From: Nocardioides sp. ChNu-153
GTDB lineage: Bacteria; Actinomycetota; Actinomycetes; Propionibacteriales; Nocardioidaceae
Reading direction: 5' to 3'
Assembly: GCF_030466625.1 (NCBI RefSeq)
Contig: NZ_JADEVT010000020.1
Span: 1 to 44,149, forward strand
DNA length: 44,149 bases
Part shown: piece after piece, positions 31,775 through 39,105 of the stretch
How positions within the stretch are numbered: position 1 is the stretch's first letter
Layout of the letters: every line of letters starts with the position of its first letter
The notes under the pieces: generated by a model
The model's database searches: none
The model's input: the letters and a program-made list of their open reading frames with translations, nothing else
What the model was told of the DNA's origin: nothing
Program-made: the position numbers and the translations under genes

Positions 31775-33040
31775 ATGAGCACGACGCCGAGCGCCGCCCC
31801 GTCCGCCGTACCCGCGTGGGGAGCCGACAGCGAGGTCGGACGCCTGCGCACCGTGATGCTCCACCGCCCCGGCAACGAGCTGAAGCGCCTCACGCCCCGC
31901 AACAACGACAAGCTGCTCTTCGACGGCATCCCGTGGGTCGGCCGGGCGCAGGAGGAGCACGACGCCTTCGCGGAGGCGTTGCGGGCGCGCGACGTCGAGG
32001 TGCTCTACCTGACCGAGCTGCTGACCGAGACCTTCGCGAGCCCCGAGGCCCGCGCGCAGGCCATCACCTCGGTGCTGACCAGCCTGCACCTCGGCGACAC
32101 CCTGCGCTCCTACCTCGCCGACGCGCTCGCCGACGCCAGCCCCGAGGAGCTGACGACGACGCTCACCGCCGGCATCCGCAACGACGAGGTGCGCGGCGGC
32201 CACGGTCTCGTGACGTCGCTGCTGGCGCCCGACGACTTCCTCGTCGACCCGCTGCCCAACCTGCTCTTCACCCGCGACTCCAGCGTGTGGGTGCGTGACC
32301 GGGTGGCCGTCACGAGCCTCGCGATGCCGGCCCGCGCCCGGGAGACGCAGCTGACCGAGCTCATCTACGGCCTGCACCCGCGGTTCGCGGGCACGCAGCG
32401 CATCCACGGCTGGCACAACGAGTACGTCGAGGGTGGCGACGTGCTGCTGCTCGCGCCCGGCGTCATCGCGGTGGGGGTGGGCGAGCGCTCGACCCCCGCG
32501 GGTGTCGAGCGCCTGGCGCGCCAGGCCTTCTTCGCGGGTCTCGCCCACACCGTGCTCGCCGTGCCGATCGCGCAGGAGCGGGCGACCATGCACCTCGACA
32601 CGGTGTGCACGATGGTCGACGTCGACAAGGTGGTGATGTACCCCAACGTCGCCGACAGCCTGCGCGCCCACGCCGTGACCCTCGCCGGCGGGCCCGGTGC
32701 GGCCGAGGGGGCCGCCGACGAGGCGGCGCTGGAGCTGGCCGTCGCCCCGCCCGAGCCGTTCCTCGTGGCGGCCGCACGGGCCATGGGCATCGACGTCCTC
32801 CACCAGATCGACACCGGCCTCGACCCCGTGACCGCCGAGCGCGAGCAGTGGGACGACGGCAACAACACCCTCGCCCTCGCCCCGCGCGTGGCGGTGGCCT
32901 ACGAGCGCAACGACGAGACCAACGCCCGGCTCGAGGCGGCCGGGATCGAGGTCGTCCGGATCGCCGGCTCCGAGCTGGGCTCGGGCCGCGGCGGGCCGCG
33001 CTGCATGAGCTGCCCGGTGCTGCGCGAGCCGCTCGCCTGA
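31775..33040 (+). CDS. arcA: Arginine deiminase
   Basis: 421-aa guanidino-group hydrolase that converts arginine to citrulline and ammonia. Family signatures are [14 protein letters not shown] ([15 protein letters not shown]), [33 protein letters not shown] (catalytic His) and the C-terminal RCMSCP with the catalytic Cys near residue 410. The length is normal. No arcB, arcC or arcD lies beside it, so this is a stand-alone deiminase that may serve pH or nitrogen balance rather than ATP production. It is read from a leaderless-type promoter and ends in a palindromic hairpin directly after the stop. Confidence 0.95.
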   Translation: MSTTPSAAPSAVPAWGADSEVGRLRTVMLHRPGNELKRLTPRNNDKLLFDGIPWVGRAQEEHDAFAEALRARDVEVLYLTELLTETFASPEARAQAITSVLTSLHLGDTLRSYLADALADASPEELTTTLTAGIRNDEVRGGHGLVTSLLAPDDFLVDPLPNLLFTRDSSVWVRDRVAVTSLAMPARARETQLTELIYGLHPRFAGTQRIHGWHNEYVEGGDVLLLAPGVIAVGVGERSTPAGVERLARQAFFAGLAHTVLAVPIAQERATMHLDTVCTMVDVDKVVMYPNVADSLRAHAVTLAGGPGAAEGAADEAALELAVAPPEPFLVAAARAMGIDVLHQIDTGLDPVTAEREQWDDGNNTLALAPRVAVAYERNDETNARLEAAGIEVVRIAGSELGSGRGGPRCMSCPVLREPLA

Positions 33041-33060
33041 GCGGGTCGCCGGCGACCCGC
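33041..33060 (+). terminator. 20-bp perfect palindrome directly after arcA
   Basis: GCGGGTCGCC (33041-33050) and its exact reverse complement (33051-33060) follow the arcA stop codon without a gap. It can fold as a 7-bp stem with a GCCGGC loop, and is a probable terminator. Confidence 0.65.
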
Positions 33061-33110
33061 CAGCGACCCCGACGGCGACCCGCCCGGCACCAGCCGGGTA
33101 CCGGTCGCTG
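33061..33110 (+). other. Nested hairpin in the arcA/cNMP intergenic region
   Basis: The outer arms CAGCGACC (33061-33068) and GGTCGCTG (33103-33110) enclose the inner stem CCCGGC (33083-33088)/GCCGGG (33093-33098) with an ACCA loop. It directly follows the palindrome at 33041-33060. Confidence 0.6.
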
Positions 33111-33111
33111 T

Positions 33112-33144
33112 GAGCGAACACTGCTTTACACCGACCGTTCGCTC
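33112..33144. promoter_or_regulatory. 8-bp inverted repeat around a TTTACA element
   Basis: GAGCGAAC (33112-33119) and GTTCGCTC (33137-33144) are perfect inverted copies flanking ACTGCTTTACACCGACC. The AT-containing core and position suggest the promoter/operator of the cNMP-protein/cyclase operon. The right arm runs into the first unit of the 23-bp array. Confidence 0.5.
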
Positions 33145-33255
33145 CGCGAAGATCCGGCGGAGGGCTCCGCGAAGATCCGGCGGAGGGCTCCGCGAAGATC
33201 CGGCGGAGGGCTCCGCGAAGATCCGGCGGAGGGCTCCGCGAAGATCCGGCGGAGG
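33141..33255 (+). repeat. Five perfect tandem 23-bp hairpin repeats
   Basis: Units start at 33141, 33164, 33187, 33210 and 33233 and are identical over 23 bases. Each contains CTCCGC-N9-GCGGAG, a 6-bp stem with a 9-nt loop. Neighbouring units can also pair (GGAG of one with CTCC of the next), so alternative folds are possible. A 23-nt period is not a codon multiple, so the array is unlikely to be coding. It lies 53 nt upstream of the cNMP-binding gene, in its probable leader. Confidence 0.95.
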
Positions 33256-33308
33256 GGAGCAAGGACCGGCGCCGAACCTCGGCGCCGGCGAACGCGAGAG
33301 GTAGCCAC

Positions 33309-33680
33309 ATGTCTGTCTTCGACGCCCTGAGCCCGGCCGAGATCGAGAAGGTCAAGGCCGCCGGGACGACGCTCCCGCTGCCGGCGGGCTGGTCGCCCAT
33401 CAGCGAGCGCACCGGCGCCGACAAGGCCTACGTCATCCTCGAGGGCGAGGTCTCGGTGCGGAAGGGCGGCACGGAGATCGCCACCCTCGGCCCCGGCGAC
33501 ATCATGGGCGAGATGGCGATCATCAACCACACGTTGCGCAGCGCGACGATCGTGGCGCTGACCCGCCTGAAGGTCGTGCACCTGTCGCCGGAGGCCATCG
33601 AGAAGCTGGACGCCTCGGTGCCCGCCTTCGGCGAGGCCGTCCGCGCCGCCGCGGCCGCCCGCGTCGGCGACGACGGCTGA
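33309..33680 (+). CDS. Small single-domain cyclic-nucleotide-binding protein
   Basis: 123-aa protein made up of one CAP/CRP-type cyclic-nucleotide-binding domain (residues ~10-115). The phosphate-binding cassette reads GDIMGEMAII...LRSAT, keeping the ribose-binding Glu (E68) and the phosphate-binding Arg (R77), so it should bind cAMP or cGMP. There is no helix-turn-helix or other effector domain. ATG at 33309 with a modest GAGAGG ribosome site. An adenylyl cyclase gene begins 14 nt after its stop, so the protein is probably a cAMP sink, sensor or cyclase partner (inference). Confidence 0.88.
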   Translation: MSVFDALSPAEIEKVKAAGTTLPLPAGWSPISERTGADKAYVILEGEVSVRKGGTEIATLGPGDIMGEMAIINHTLRSATIVALTRLKVVHLSPEAIEKLDASVPAFGEAVRAAAAARVGDDG

Positions 33681-33694
33681 GCGCACCCGGGCCC

Positions 33695-34987
33695 GTGCCC
33701 CCCGCCGAGGAGCCCCTCGACGCGCTCGTCGCACCCGAGGCCGCCGAGGACCCCGAGGTCGGAGAGGTCGGCGAGGTCGGAGAGGTCGAGGACGTCGGCG
33801 AGGGCCGTGAGGTCCCCGACGTCCGCGCCCAGGTGCGCGCGGTGGAGACCGGGCTGCTCGGCGGTGAGCCGCACCTGACCCGTCGGCAGGTGGCGGAGCG
33901 CGTGGGCGTGCCGCTGAGCCTCGCCGAGGAGCTGTGGCACCGCCTCGGCTTCCCCCACCACGCCGACGACGACGTGGCGTTCACCGACGCCGACGTCGAG
34001 GCGCTCTCCCTGGCCCGGGACCTCGTGATGCTGGGCATCCTCGACGCGGGTTCGCAGGCCGCCATGGTGCGCACGTGGGGCCGCAGCTTCGCCCGGCTCG
34101 CCGAGTGGCAGACCGACCTCCTGGCCCGCCTCGCGCTGTCCGCGGAGGACCCGGGCCAGCGCATCACCGAGCTGACCGACGAGGTGCTGCCGCGCCTGGA
34201 GGTGCTGCAGAGCTACATCTGGCGCCGGCACCTCGTCAGCGCCGCGAACCGCATCCTGACCCCGACCGGGCCCGACCCGGACGCGAGCCGCGCGGGCGAC
34301 CCCACGGCGTACCTGGCCGTCGGATTCGTCGACATCGTCGGGTACACCAGCCGCAGCCGGACGCTCTCGGAGCCGGAGTTCGTCACCTGGATCGAGTCGT
34401 TCGAGGACGTCGCGACGGCCGAGGTGACCGACCGCGGCGGCCGGGTGATCAAGGCGATCGGCGACGAGATCCTCTTCGTCACCGACGACCCCGTGCAGGC
34501 CGCCGAGGTGGCCCTCGCGCTCACCACCCGCGGCGCCGACGCCGACGACCCGTTCCCCGAGGTGCGGGCGGGGCTCGCGTACGGCGAGGTGGTCATCCGC
34601 CTCGGCGACGTCTACGGCAGCACCGTCAACATCGCGGCCCGGCTCACGTCCATCGCGCGCCCCGGCACCGTCGTGGTCGACAGCGGACTGCAGGAGGTGC
34701 TCACCAGCCTCGCCGCGGCCGCCGAGGACCCCGAGGACCCCGACGACCCCGAGGGTCCCGACGACCCCGAGGACCCCCACGGGGGCGGGCGCGACGACGT
34801 GCTCCGCCTCGCGGCGCAGCTGACCGACGAGGCGCGCCACCACGCGCAGGAGGCGCTCGCCCTGCTGACGGGCGAGGCCGCTCCCGCCCACCTGCCCTAC
34901 CGCTTCCGGCGCATCCGACGCGCCACCCTCAAGGGGTTTCCCGGGGTGCGCGGTCGGGTACTGCGCAGGGCCGAGCCCGGACGCTAG
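33695..34987 (+). CDS. Class III adenylyl cyclase with N-terminal regulatory domain
   Basis: 430-aa soluble cyclase. An acidic low-complexity start (repeated GEV) precedes a helical regulatory domain, residues ~45-190, like the adenylate-cyclase regulatory domain of mycobacterial Rv1264 (LTRRQVAERVGVPLSLAEELW, LWHRLGFP). The catalytic domain, ~200-340, has metal-binding D213 (FVDIVGYT) and D257 (AIGDE), adenine-selecting K253 and D305, and transition-state N312 and R316 (VNIAARL). All class III key residues are present. A second acidic DPEDP-type repeat (~345-365) splits off a C-terminal helical tail. GTG at 33695. It forms an operon with the cNMP-binding protein; together they make a local cAMP circuit. 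Confidence 0.92.
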   Translation: MPPAEEPLDALVAPEAAEDPEVGEVGEVGEVEDVGEGREVPDVRAQVRAVETGLLGGEPHLTRRQVAERVGVPLSLAEELWHRLGFPHHADDDVAFTDADVEALSLARDLVMLGILDAGSQAAMVRTWGRSFARLAEWQTDLLARLALSAEDPGQRITELTDEVLPRLEVLQSYIWRRHLVSAANRILTPTGPDPDASRAGDPTAYLAVGFVDIVGYTSRSRTLSEPEFVTWIESFEDVATAEVTDRGGRVIKAIGDEILFVTDDPVQAAEVALALTTRGADADDPFPEVRAGLAYGEVVIRLGDVYGSTVNIAARLTSIARPGTVVVDSGLQEVLTSLAAAAEDPEDPDDPEGPDDPEDPHGGGRDDVLRLAAQLTDEARHHAQEALALLTGEAAPAHLPYRFRRIRRATLKGFPGVRGRVLRRAEPGR

Positions 34988-35099
34988 GCTCGCGGCGGCC
35001 TCGGGGCCGAGCGGGTCGTGGTGGCGGGTGCGGTGACGTGCGTCGAGACGGGCCCCCCGGGGCCGTGAGAGCCAGGGCGCCTGGCGGCAGGAGGAACGG

Positions 35100-35717
35100 A
35101 TGGCCCAGCTCGTGGCCCAGAAGCGGGTGCTGCTCGCGGACCTCACGGGCGACTCGATCCGGGCGATGTCCGGCTCGATGGTCGCCTACCAGGGCCAGGT
35201 CGAGTTCAAGAGCGCCGGCATGGGCGGGGGTGGCGGCTTCCGGGCCGCGATCCGCCAGCGCGTCGCCGGCGAGTCGATCTCCCTCATGGAGTGCACGGGC
35301 CACGGCCGCGTCCACCTCGCCTACCAGGCGCAGGACGTGACGGTCATCGGCGTGCAGAACGACACGGTGACGGTCGAGTCGGAGCACGTGCTGGCGGTGA
35401 CGCGCGACCTGCAGCTCGACGTGCAGTTCGCCGGCCTGCGCGGCATGACGACCGGCCAGGGTCTCGCGACCACCAAGGTCAGCGGCTCCGGTCAGCTCGC
35501 CATCGTCTCCGACGGGCCGCTCATCGGGCTCGACGTCGCCCCGGGCCAGCCGGTGGTCGTCGACCCGGACGCGTACGTCGCGGGGCTGGGCCAGCTGCAG
35601 ATGTCCCTGGTCTCCGGGGTCACGTGGCGCTCGCTCGTCGGGGAGGGCGGCGGCGAGCCGTTCTCGCTGCGCTTCGAGGGCCACGGGCGCGTCTACATCC
35701 AGCCGGCCGAGCGCTGA
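35100..35717 (+). CDS. AIM24 family protein (first of three)
   Basis: 205-aa protein of the AIM24 (DUF124, TIGR00266) family, trimeric beta-barrel proteins of unclear function named from a mitochondrial relative. Typical segments are GSMVAYQGQVEF, GESISLMECTGHGRVHLA, GLATTKVSGSGQLAI and VDPDAYVAGLGQLQMSLV. ATG at 35100 with AGGAGG upstream. A small GGCCCC/GGGGCC hairpin lies at 35051-35064. It is the first gene of an AIM24-AIM24-AIM24-terD group. Confidence 0.9.
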   Translation: MAQLVAQKRVLLADLTGDSIRAMSGSMVAYQGQVEFKSAGMGGGGGFRAAIRQRVAGESISLMECTGHGRVHLAYQAQDVTVIGVQNDTVTVESEHVLAVTRDLQLDVQFAGLRGMTTGQGLATTKVSGSGQLAIVSDGPLIGLDVAPGQPVVVDPDAYVAGLGQLQMSLVSGVTWRSLVGEGGGEPFSLRFEGHGRVYIQPAER

Positions 35718-35727
35718 GGGGGGCGTC

Positions 35728-36369
35728 GTGACGTACGAGCAGGTCAACTCCAAGGTCGTGCGGGTGCCGGTGACGCAGTCGCGTCCCGTGCTGGCCCGCC
35801 GGGGCTCGATGCTGGGCTACTCCGGCCAGGTCTCCTTCCGCCCCGTCGCGGGCCAGGGCCAGGGCGTGCGGTCGATGGTCGGCGCCGCGCTGGCGGGCGA
35901 GTCGACGGCGATGATGGTCACCGAGGGCGACGGGTCCGTGCTCTACGGCTTCCGTGGTCTCTACACGACCGTCGTGCAGCTGACGGGCGACTCGATGGTG
36001 GTGGAGGCCGACCGCCTCCTCGTCCACGACGCCCACCTGCAGACCAGCATCGAGATGGTCGGGCAGGGCGGCGTGCGGCAGATGGCCCGCGGCGCCGTGA
36101 CCGGTCAGGGCCTCTTCACCACGCGCGTGTCCGGGCAGGGCACGGTCGTGCTGCTCTCCCACGGCGGCACGTTCCCGATCCAGCTGAACGGGGACACCGT
36201 CGGCGTCGACCCGCAGGCGTACGTCGCGCACACCGGCGCGCTGCAGGTCGAGCTCAAGCAGTCGCTCGGCATGCGGGACCTCATCGGCCGCGGTTCGGGC
36301 GAGGCGTTCCAGCTGCACGTCTCGGGTCACGGCGTCGTGCACGTCCAGGCCTCGGAGGAGAAGTTCTGA
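35728..36369 (+). CDS. AIM24 family protein (second of three)
   Basis: 213-aa paralogue with [47 protein letters not shown] and [21 protein letters not shown] at 35728, 10 nt after the first gene. Its stop overlaps the third gene's ATG by one base (TGATG), so the two are translationally coupled. The three paralogues may form a heteromeric barrel (inference). Confidence 0.9.
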   Translation: MTYEQVNSKVVRVPVTQSRPVLARRGSMLGYSGQVSFRPVAGQGQGVRSMVGAALAGESTAMMVTEGDGSVLYGFRGLYTTVVQLTGDSMVVEADRLLVHDAHLQTSIEMVGQGGVRQMARGAVTGQGLFTTRVSGQGTVVLLSHGGTFPIQLNGDTVGVDPQAYVAHTGALQVELKQSLGMRDLIGRGSGEAFQLHVSGHGVVHVQASEEKF

Positions 36370-37130
36370 TGATCGACGGACTCGGCACGGCGTCGTACGA
36401 CGCCCAGAGCCTCCCGGCCGACGACAACGTCAACCCCTACGCGTTCTCGATCGCGCTGGCGGGCGAGTGGTTCGTCTCCAAGGGCGCGATGATCGCCTAC
36501 TACGGCAACGTCGACTTCGCCGGCGTCAGCCAGTACGCGTCGCGGGCCAGCTGGGTCGCCGCCCGCTTCTCCTCCCCCATGTACGCCGACGAGTGGGTCG
36601 TCGCGAGCGGTCAGGGCAAGGTGGTCGTCGCCGACCGCGGCCACGACGTGAACTCCTACGACCTGGAGGACGGCAACCTCACGATCAAGCAGGCCAACCT
36701 GCTGGGGTTCGCCCCGACGCTGGAGCTGAAGCAGTCGATCGTGCCGGGGTTCGTCACCCTCATCGGCACCGGCAAGTTCCTGGCCTCCTCCAACGGCCCC
36801 GTCATCTTCGTCGAGCCGCCGTTCCGCGCCGACCCCGAGGCGCTGCTCGGCTGGTCGGACTGCCCGTCGCCGAGCCAGCACTACGACCACCACTGGATGG
36901 CGCAGTCGTTCATGGCGGGGGTACAGGGGATGCTCGGGCGCGAGTCCGGCGAGGAGCGCCAGTACGACTTCACCGGCGCCGGCACGATCCTGCTGCAGAG
37001 CTCGGAGAAGCTCGTCGTCGACGCGGCCCTCCTGCGCACGGTGGAGAGCCACACGAACCTGCTCGACGCGCAGTCGGCCGGCGCGCTCGGGCAGCGGTTG
37101 ATCGCCCGCTCCCAGCAGGGCGGGCGCTGA
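36369..37130 (+). CDS. AIM24 family protein (third of three, divergent)
   Basis: 253-aa paralogue, longer and more divergent: [31 protein letters not shown] and [20 protein letters not shown] are recognisable, while the C-terminal part (residues ~155-253) with [17 protein letters not shown] and a polar helix is extra. The HH and Cys-containing [13 protein letters not shown] segment might bind metal (inference). ATG at 36369 overlaps the preceding stop by one base. Confidence 0.87.
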   Translation: MIDGLGTASYDAQSLPADDNVNPYAFSIALAGEWFVSKGAMIAYYGNVDFAGVSQYASRASWVAARFSSPMYADEWVVASGQGKVVVADRGHDVNSYDLEDGNLTIKQANLLGFAPTLELKQSIVPGFVTLIGTGKFLASSNGPVIFVEPPFRADPEALLGWSDCPSPSQHYDHHWMAQSFMAGVQGMLGRESGEERQYDFTGAGTILLQSSEKLVVDAALLRTVESHTNLLDAQSAGALGQRLIARSQQGGR

Positions 37131-37132
37131 AC

Positions 37133-37148
37133 GGGCACTTCCGTGCCC
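37133..37148 (+). terminator. Short hairpin after the AIM24 genes
   Basis: GGGCAC/GTGCCC with a TTCC loop, 2 nt after the third AIM24 stop. It may be a weak or attenuating terminator before terD. Confidence 0.45.
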
Positions 37149-37176
37149 ACCGGTCCGTTAGAACTGGCACCAGGGA

Positions 37177-37200
37177 GACCCGGGTCGACCGACCCGGGTC
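37177..37200 (+). promoter_or_regulatory. Double palindrome / 10-bp hairpin in the terD leader
   Basis: The palindrome GACCCGGGTC occurs twice (37177-37186 and 37191-37200), separated by GACC. As RNA the two copies pair into a 10-bp stem with a 4-nt loop just before the terD ribosome site (AAGGGA at 37211-37216). It could be a translational control element or a paired operator. Confidence 0.6.
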
Positions 37201-37222
37201 ACGCAACGCGAAGGGAACCGCA

Positions 37223-37798
37223 ATGGGAGTCTCGCTCAGCAAGGGCGGCAACGTCTCACTGTCGAAGGAGGCCCCCGGCCTCACCGCCATCGACATCGGT
37301 CTCGGCTGGGACGTCAACACGTTCTCCGGCGCCGACTTCGACCTCGACGCCTCGGCCATCCTGGTCGGCTCGAACGGCAAGGTCGTCTCCGACCAGCACT
37401 TCATCTTCTTCAACAACCTCGCCTCCCCCGACGGCTCCGTGAACCACGCGGGTGACAACACCACCGGCCAGGGCGAGGGCGACGACGAGGTCATCAAGGC
37501 CAACCTCGCCTCCGTGCCCGCCGAGATCGAGCGCATCGTCGTCGCGGTCTCGATCTACGACGCCGAGGGTCGCAGCCAGAACTTCGGCGCCGTGCGCAAC
37601 GCGTTCATCCGCGTGGTCAACCAGGCCAACGGCTCGGAGATCGCCCGCTACGACCTGACCGAGGACGCCTCCGTCGAGACCGCCATGGTCTTCGGCGAGG
37701 TCTACCGCAACGGCGCCGAGTGGAAGTTCAAGGCCGTCGGCCAGGGCTACGCCTCGGGCCTGCGCGGCATCGCGTCGGACTTCGGCGTCAACGTCTGA
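37223..37798 (+). CDS. terD: TerD family protein (tellurium-resistance/stress, calcium-binding)
   Basis: 191-aa TerD-domain protein covering the whole length. Calcium-binding acidic segments are clear: [18 protein letters not shown] near residues 29-46 and [12 protein letters not shown] near 79-90. The start [18 protein letters not shown] and end [13 protein letters not shown] are family hallmarks. TerD proteins take part in poorly understood envelope/metal stress responses, often with AIM24-type or TerC partners. ATG at 37223 with AAGGGA upstream. It is probably both co-transcribed with the AIM24 genes and controlled separately through its hairpin leader. Confidence 0.95.
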   Translation: MGVSLSKGGNVSLSKEAPGLTAIDIGLGWDVNTFSGADFDLDASAILVGSNGKVVSDQHFIFFNNLASPDGSVNHAGDNTTGQGEGDDEVIKANLASVPAEIERIVVAVSIYDAEGRSQNFGAVRNAFIRVVNQANGSEIARYDLTEDASVETAMVFGEVYRNGAEWKFKAVGQGYASGLRGIASDFGVNV

Positions 37799-37851
37799 GG
37801 CTGCGCCCCCGGCGCACCACCGGAGCGGCGTCCGCCGTACCGGAGGAGGAG

Positions 37852-37885
37852 CCGGCGATCCCACCCACGCGGTCGGGGTCGCCGG
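37852..37885 (+). terminator. Terminator of terD
   Basis: CCGGCGA (37852-37858) pairs with TCGCCGG (37879-37885), and CCC/GGG extends the stem inward past one mismatch. It starts 53 nt after the terD stop. Confidence 0.6.
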
Positions 37886-37933
37886 TTCCTGCGTCTCCCG
37901 CTGCGGCGCGCACGAGGGGGCCGGGGAGGAAAT

Positions 37934-38036
37934 GTAGAAGTCCGGCCGCTGCTGACGGGGGATACAGCAACGACCGGACGAGGGTGAATCTACTGACCTC
38001 GGGGCCCCGAGGCAACTTCCGCGGGCAACGTCCCGC
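37934..38036. other. Structured intergenic element between convergent terD and DUF5926 genes
   Basis: Nested pairings GTAGA(37934-37938)/TCTAC(37989-37993), GTCCGG(37940-37945)/CCGGAC(37974-37979) and GCTG(37948-37951)/CAGC(37965-37968) form one long three-part stem. A 16-bp perfect palindrome (37997-38012) and a GCGGG/CCCGC hairpin (38021-38036) follow. Both flanking genes end here, so no promoter is needed. A small RNA or a tandem terminator block is possible. I see no open reading frame of interest and do not recognise a riboswitch class. Confidence 0.5.
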
Positions 38037-38093
38037 ATCCCGGTCCAGACGGGCGGCGGCCGTCAACGACGCGGGAAATCGGTCGGTCTCCGC

Positions 38094-39041
38094 TCAGCGA
38101 ATCGTGACCTGACGGCCCGCCAGCGCGGAGCGCACGGAGCGCTGCTCGGTGGTCAGCGGGGTGCTCTCGGCGAGCGCGTCGTCGAGCCGGGCGGCGAAGG
38201 CGGTGGCGGCGTCCTCGAGCACGTCGGCGCCCGTGCCCGACGGCAGGTCCCACACCGGGGTCAGCAGGCCGTGGGCGCGGAACATCCCGACGAGGCGCGA
38301 GCCCTCGGCCACCTCGTCGGCGCCCGCGGCGTGCAGCCGGGCGAGGGCGTCGAGCAGCTCGTCCTCCGGCTGCGGCATGGCCCAGCGCAGGTGCTCCTTG
38401 GTGCGGACGTCGGTCCAGTACGCCGCCGTCACGCTCTCCAGGCGCCGCGTGGGCGTCATCTGCGCGTCGGCCTGCTCCGCGGCGGCCGCGACGGCGCCCG
38501 ACTCGTCGTCCACCACGTCGGCCCAGTAGCCGAACGTCGGGTGGACCGTGATGTCGAGCGGGCCGTCGACCAGCAGGTCCTGCAGCCGCGGGCCCTCGCC
38601 CGGGTCGCTCGTGAGCCCGACCGTGCCGGAGTCGCCGGCCTCCGCGTAGGCGAGCGCGTCCGTCAGCACCGCCCCGAGGTCGCGGGACGGGTCGCCGAAG
38701 CCGTGGAGCACCTGCAGCGCGAGCACGACGCGGCCGTCCGCGCCGACGTACGCCGGGGCGGCCCCGGGCAGCAGGGTGGCGAGGAGGACCTCGCGGTCGC
38801 CCCCGTCGCGCAGGGTCAGGGGCGCGGTCGCGGCCGGGACGAGCTCGCGCAGCGCGACGAGGTCGCACTCCGAGGCCAGGCCCTCGAAGGGTCGGCGCAC
38901 GAAGACGGGCGGCGGGCCGTCGGGCGAGCCGTGGCAGGCCTTGTAGCGGCGGCCCGAGCCGCACGGGCAGGGCTGCCGGGGCCCGACCTCGCCGGGGGTG
39001 GTCTGCTGGTCGCGGGCCTTGGTGCGGGAGCGCTTCGCCAT
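38094..39041 (-). CDS. DUF5926 protein with SEC-C zinc-binding motif
   Basis: 315-aa protein. A basic start (MAKRSRTKARDQQ) is followed by the SEC-C motif CPCGSGRRYKACHG at about residues 25-38 (Cys-x-Cys-x8-Cys-His zinc ligands) and a large alpha/beta domain characteristic of the actinobacterial DUF5926 family. SEC-C motifs occur at the C-terminus of SecA and in RNA- or ribosome-linked proteins; the role here is unknown. ATG at 39041 was chosen over 39050 because TAGGGT ends exactly 7 nt before it. Confidence 0.87.
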   Translation of the reverse strand: MAKRSRTKARDQQTTPGEVGPRQPCPCGSGRRYKACHGSPDGPPPVFVRRPFEGLASECDLVALRELVPAATAPLTLRDGGDREVLLATLLPGAAPAYVGADGRVVLALQVLHGFGDPSRDLGAVLTDALAYAEAGDSGTVGLTSDPGEGPRLQDLLVDGPLDITVHPTFGYWADVVDDESGAVAAAAEQADAQMTPTRRLESVTAAYWTDVRTKEHLRWAMPQPEDELLDALARLHAAGADEVAEGSRLVGMFRAHGLLTPVWDLPSGTGADVLEDAATAFAARLDDALAESTPLTTEQRSVRSALAGRQVTIR

Positions 39042-39048
39042 GCGGGCC

Positions 39049-39054
39049 ACCCTA
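39049..39054 (-). promoter_or_regulatory. Leaderless -10 box for the DUF5926 gene
   Basis: TAGGGT on the minus strand with a 7-nt gap to the ATG at 39041. Confidence 0.6.
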
Positions 39055-39105
39055 GGTCGTGCGGCGCGGTGGGGCCGCCGGCGGGCACGGTCGCGTCGGG
39101 CGCGG

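Noticed and set aside
33141..33255. CRISPR array
   Set aside because: The units are directly adjacent with no unique spacers and are only 23 bp; no cas genes are nearby.
33110..33304. 64-codon open frame across the 23-bp array
   Set aside because: It is forced by the repeats; the unit of 23 nt cycles through all three frames, the peptide has no recognisable features, and there is no ribosome site.
37934..38036. Known riboswitch (cobalamin, c-di-AMP or similar)
   Set aside because: The element lies between the 3' ends of two genes and lacks the conserved cores I would expect for these classes.
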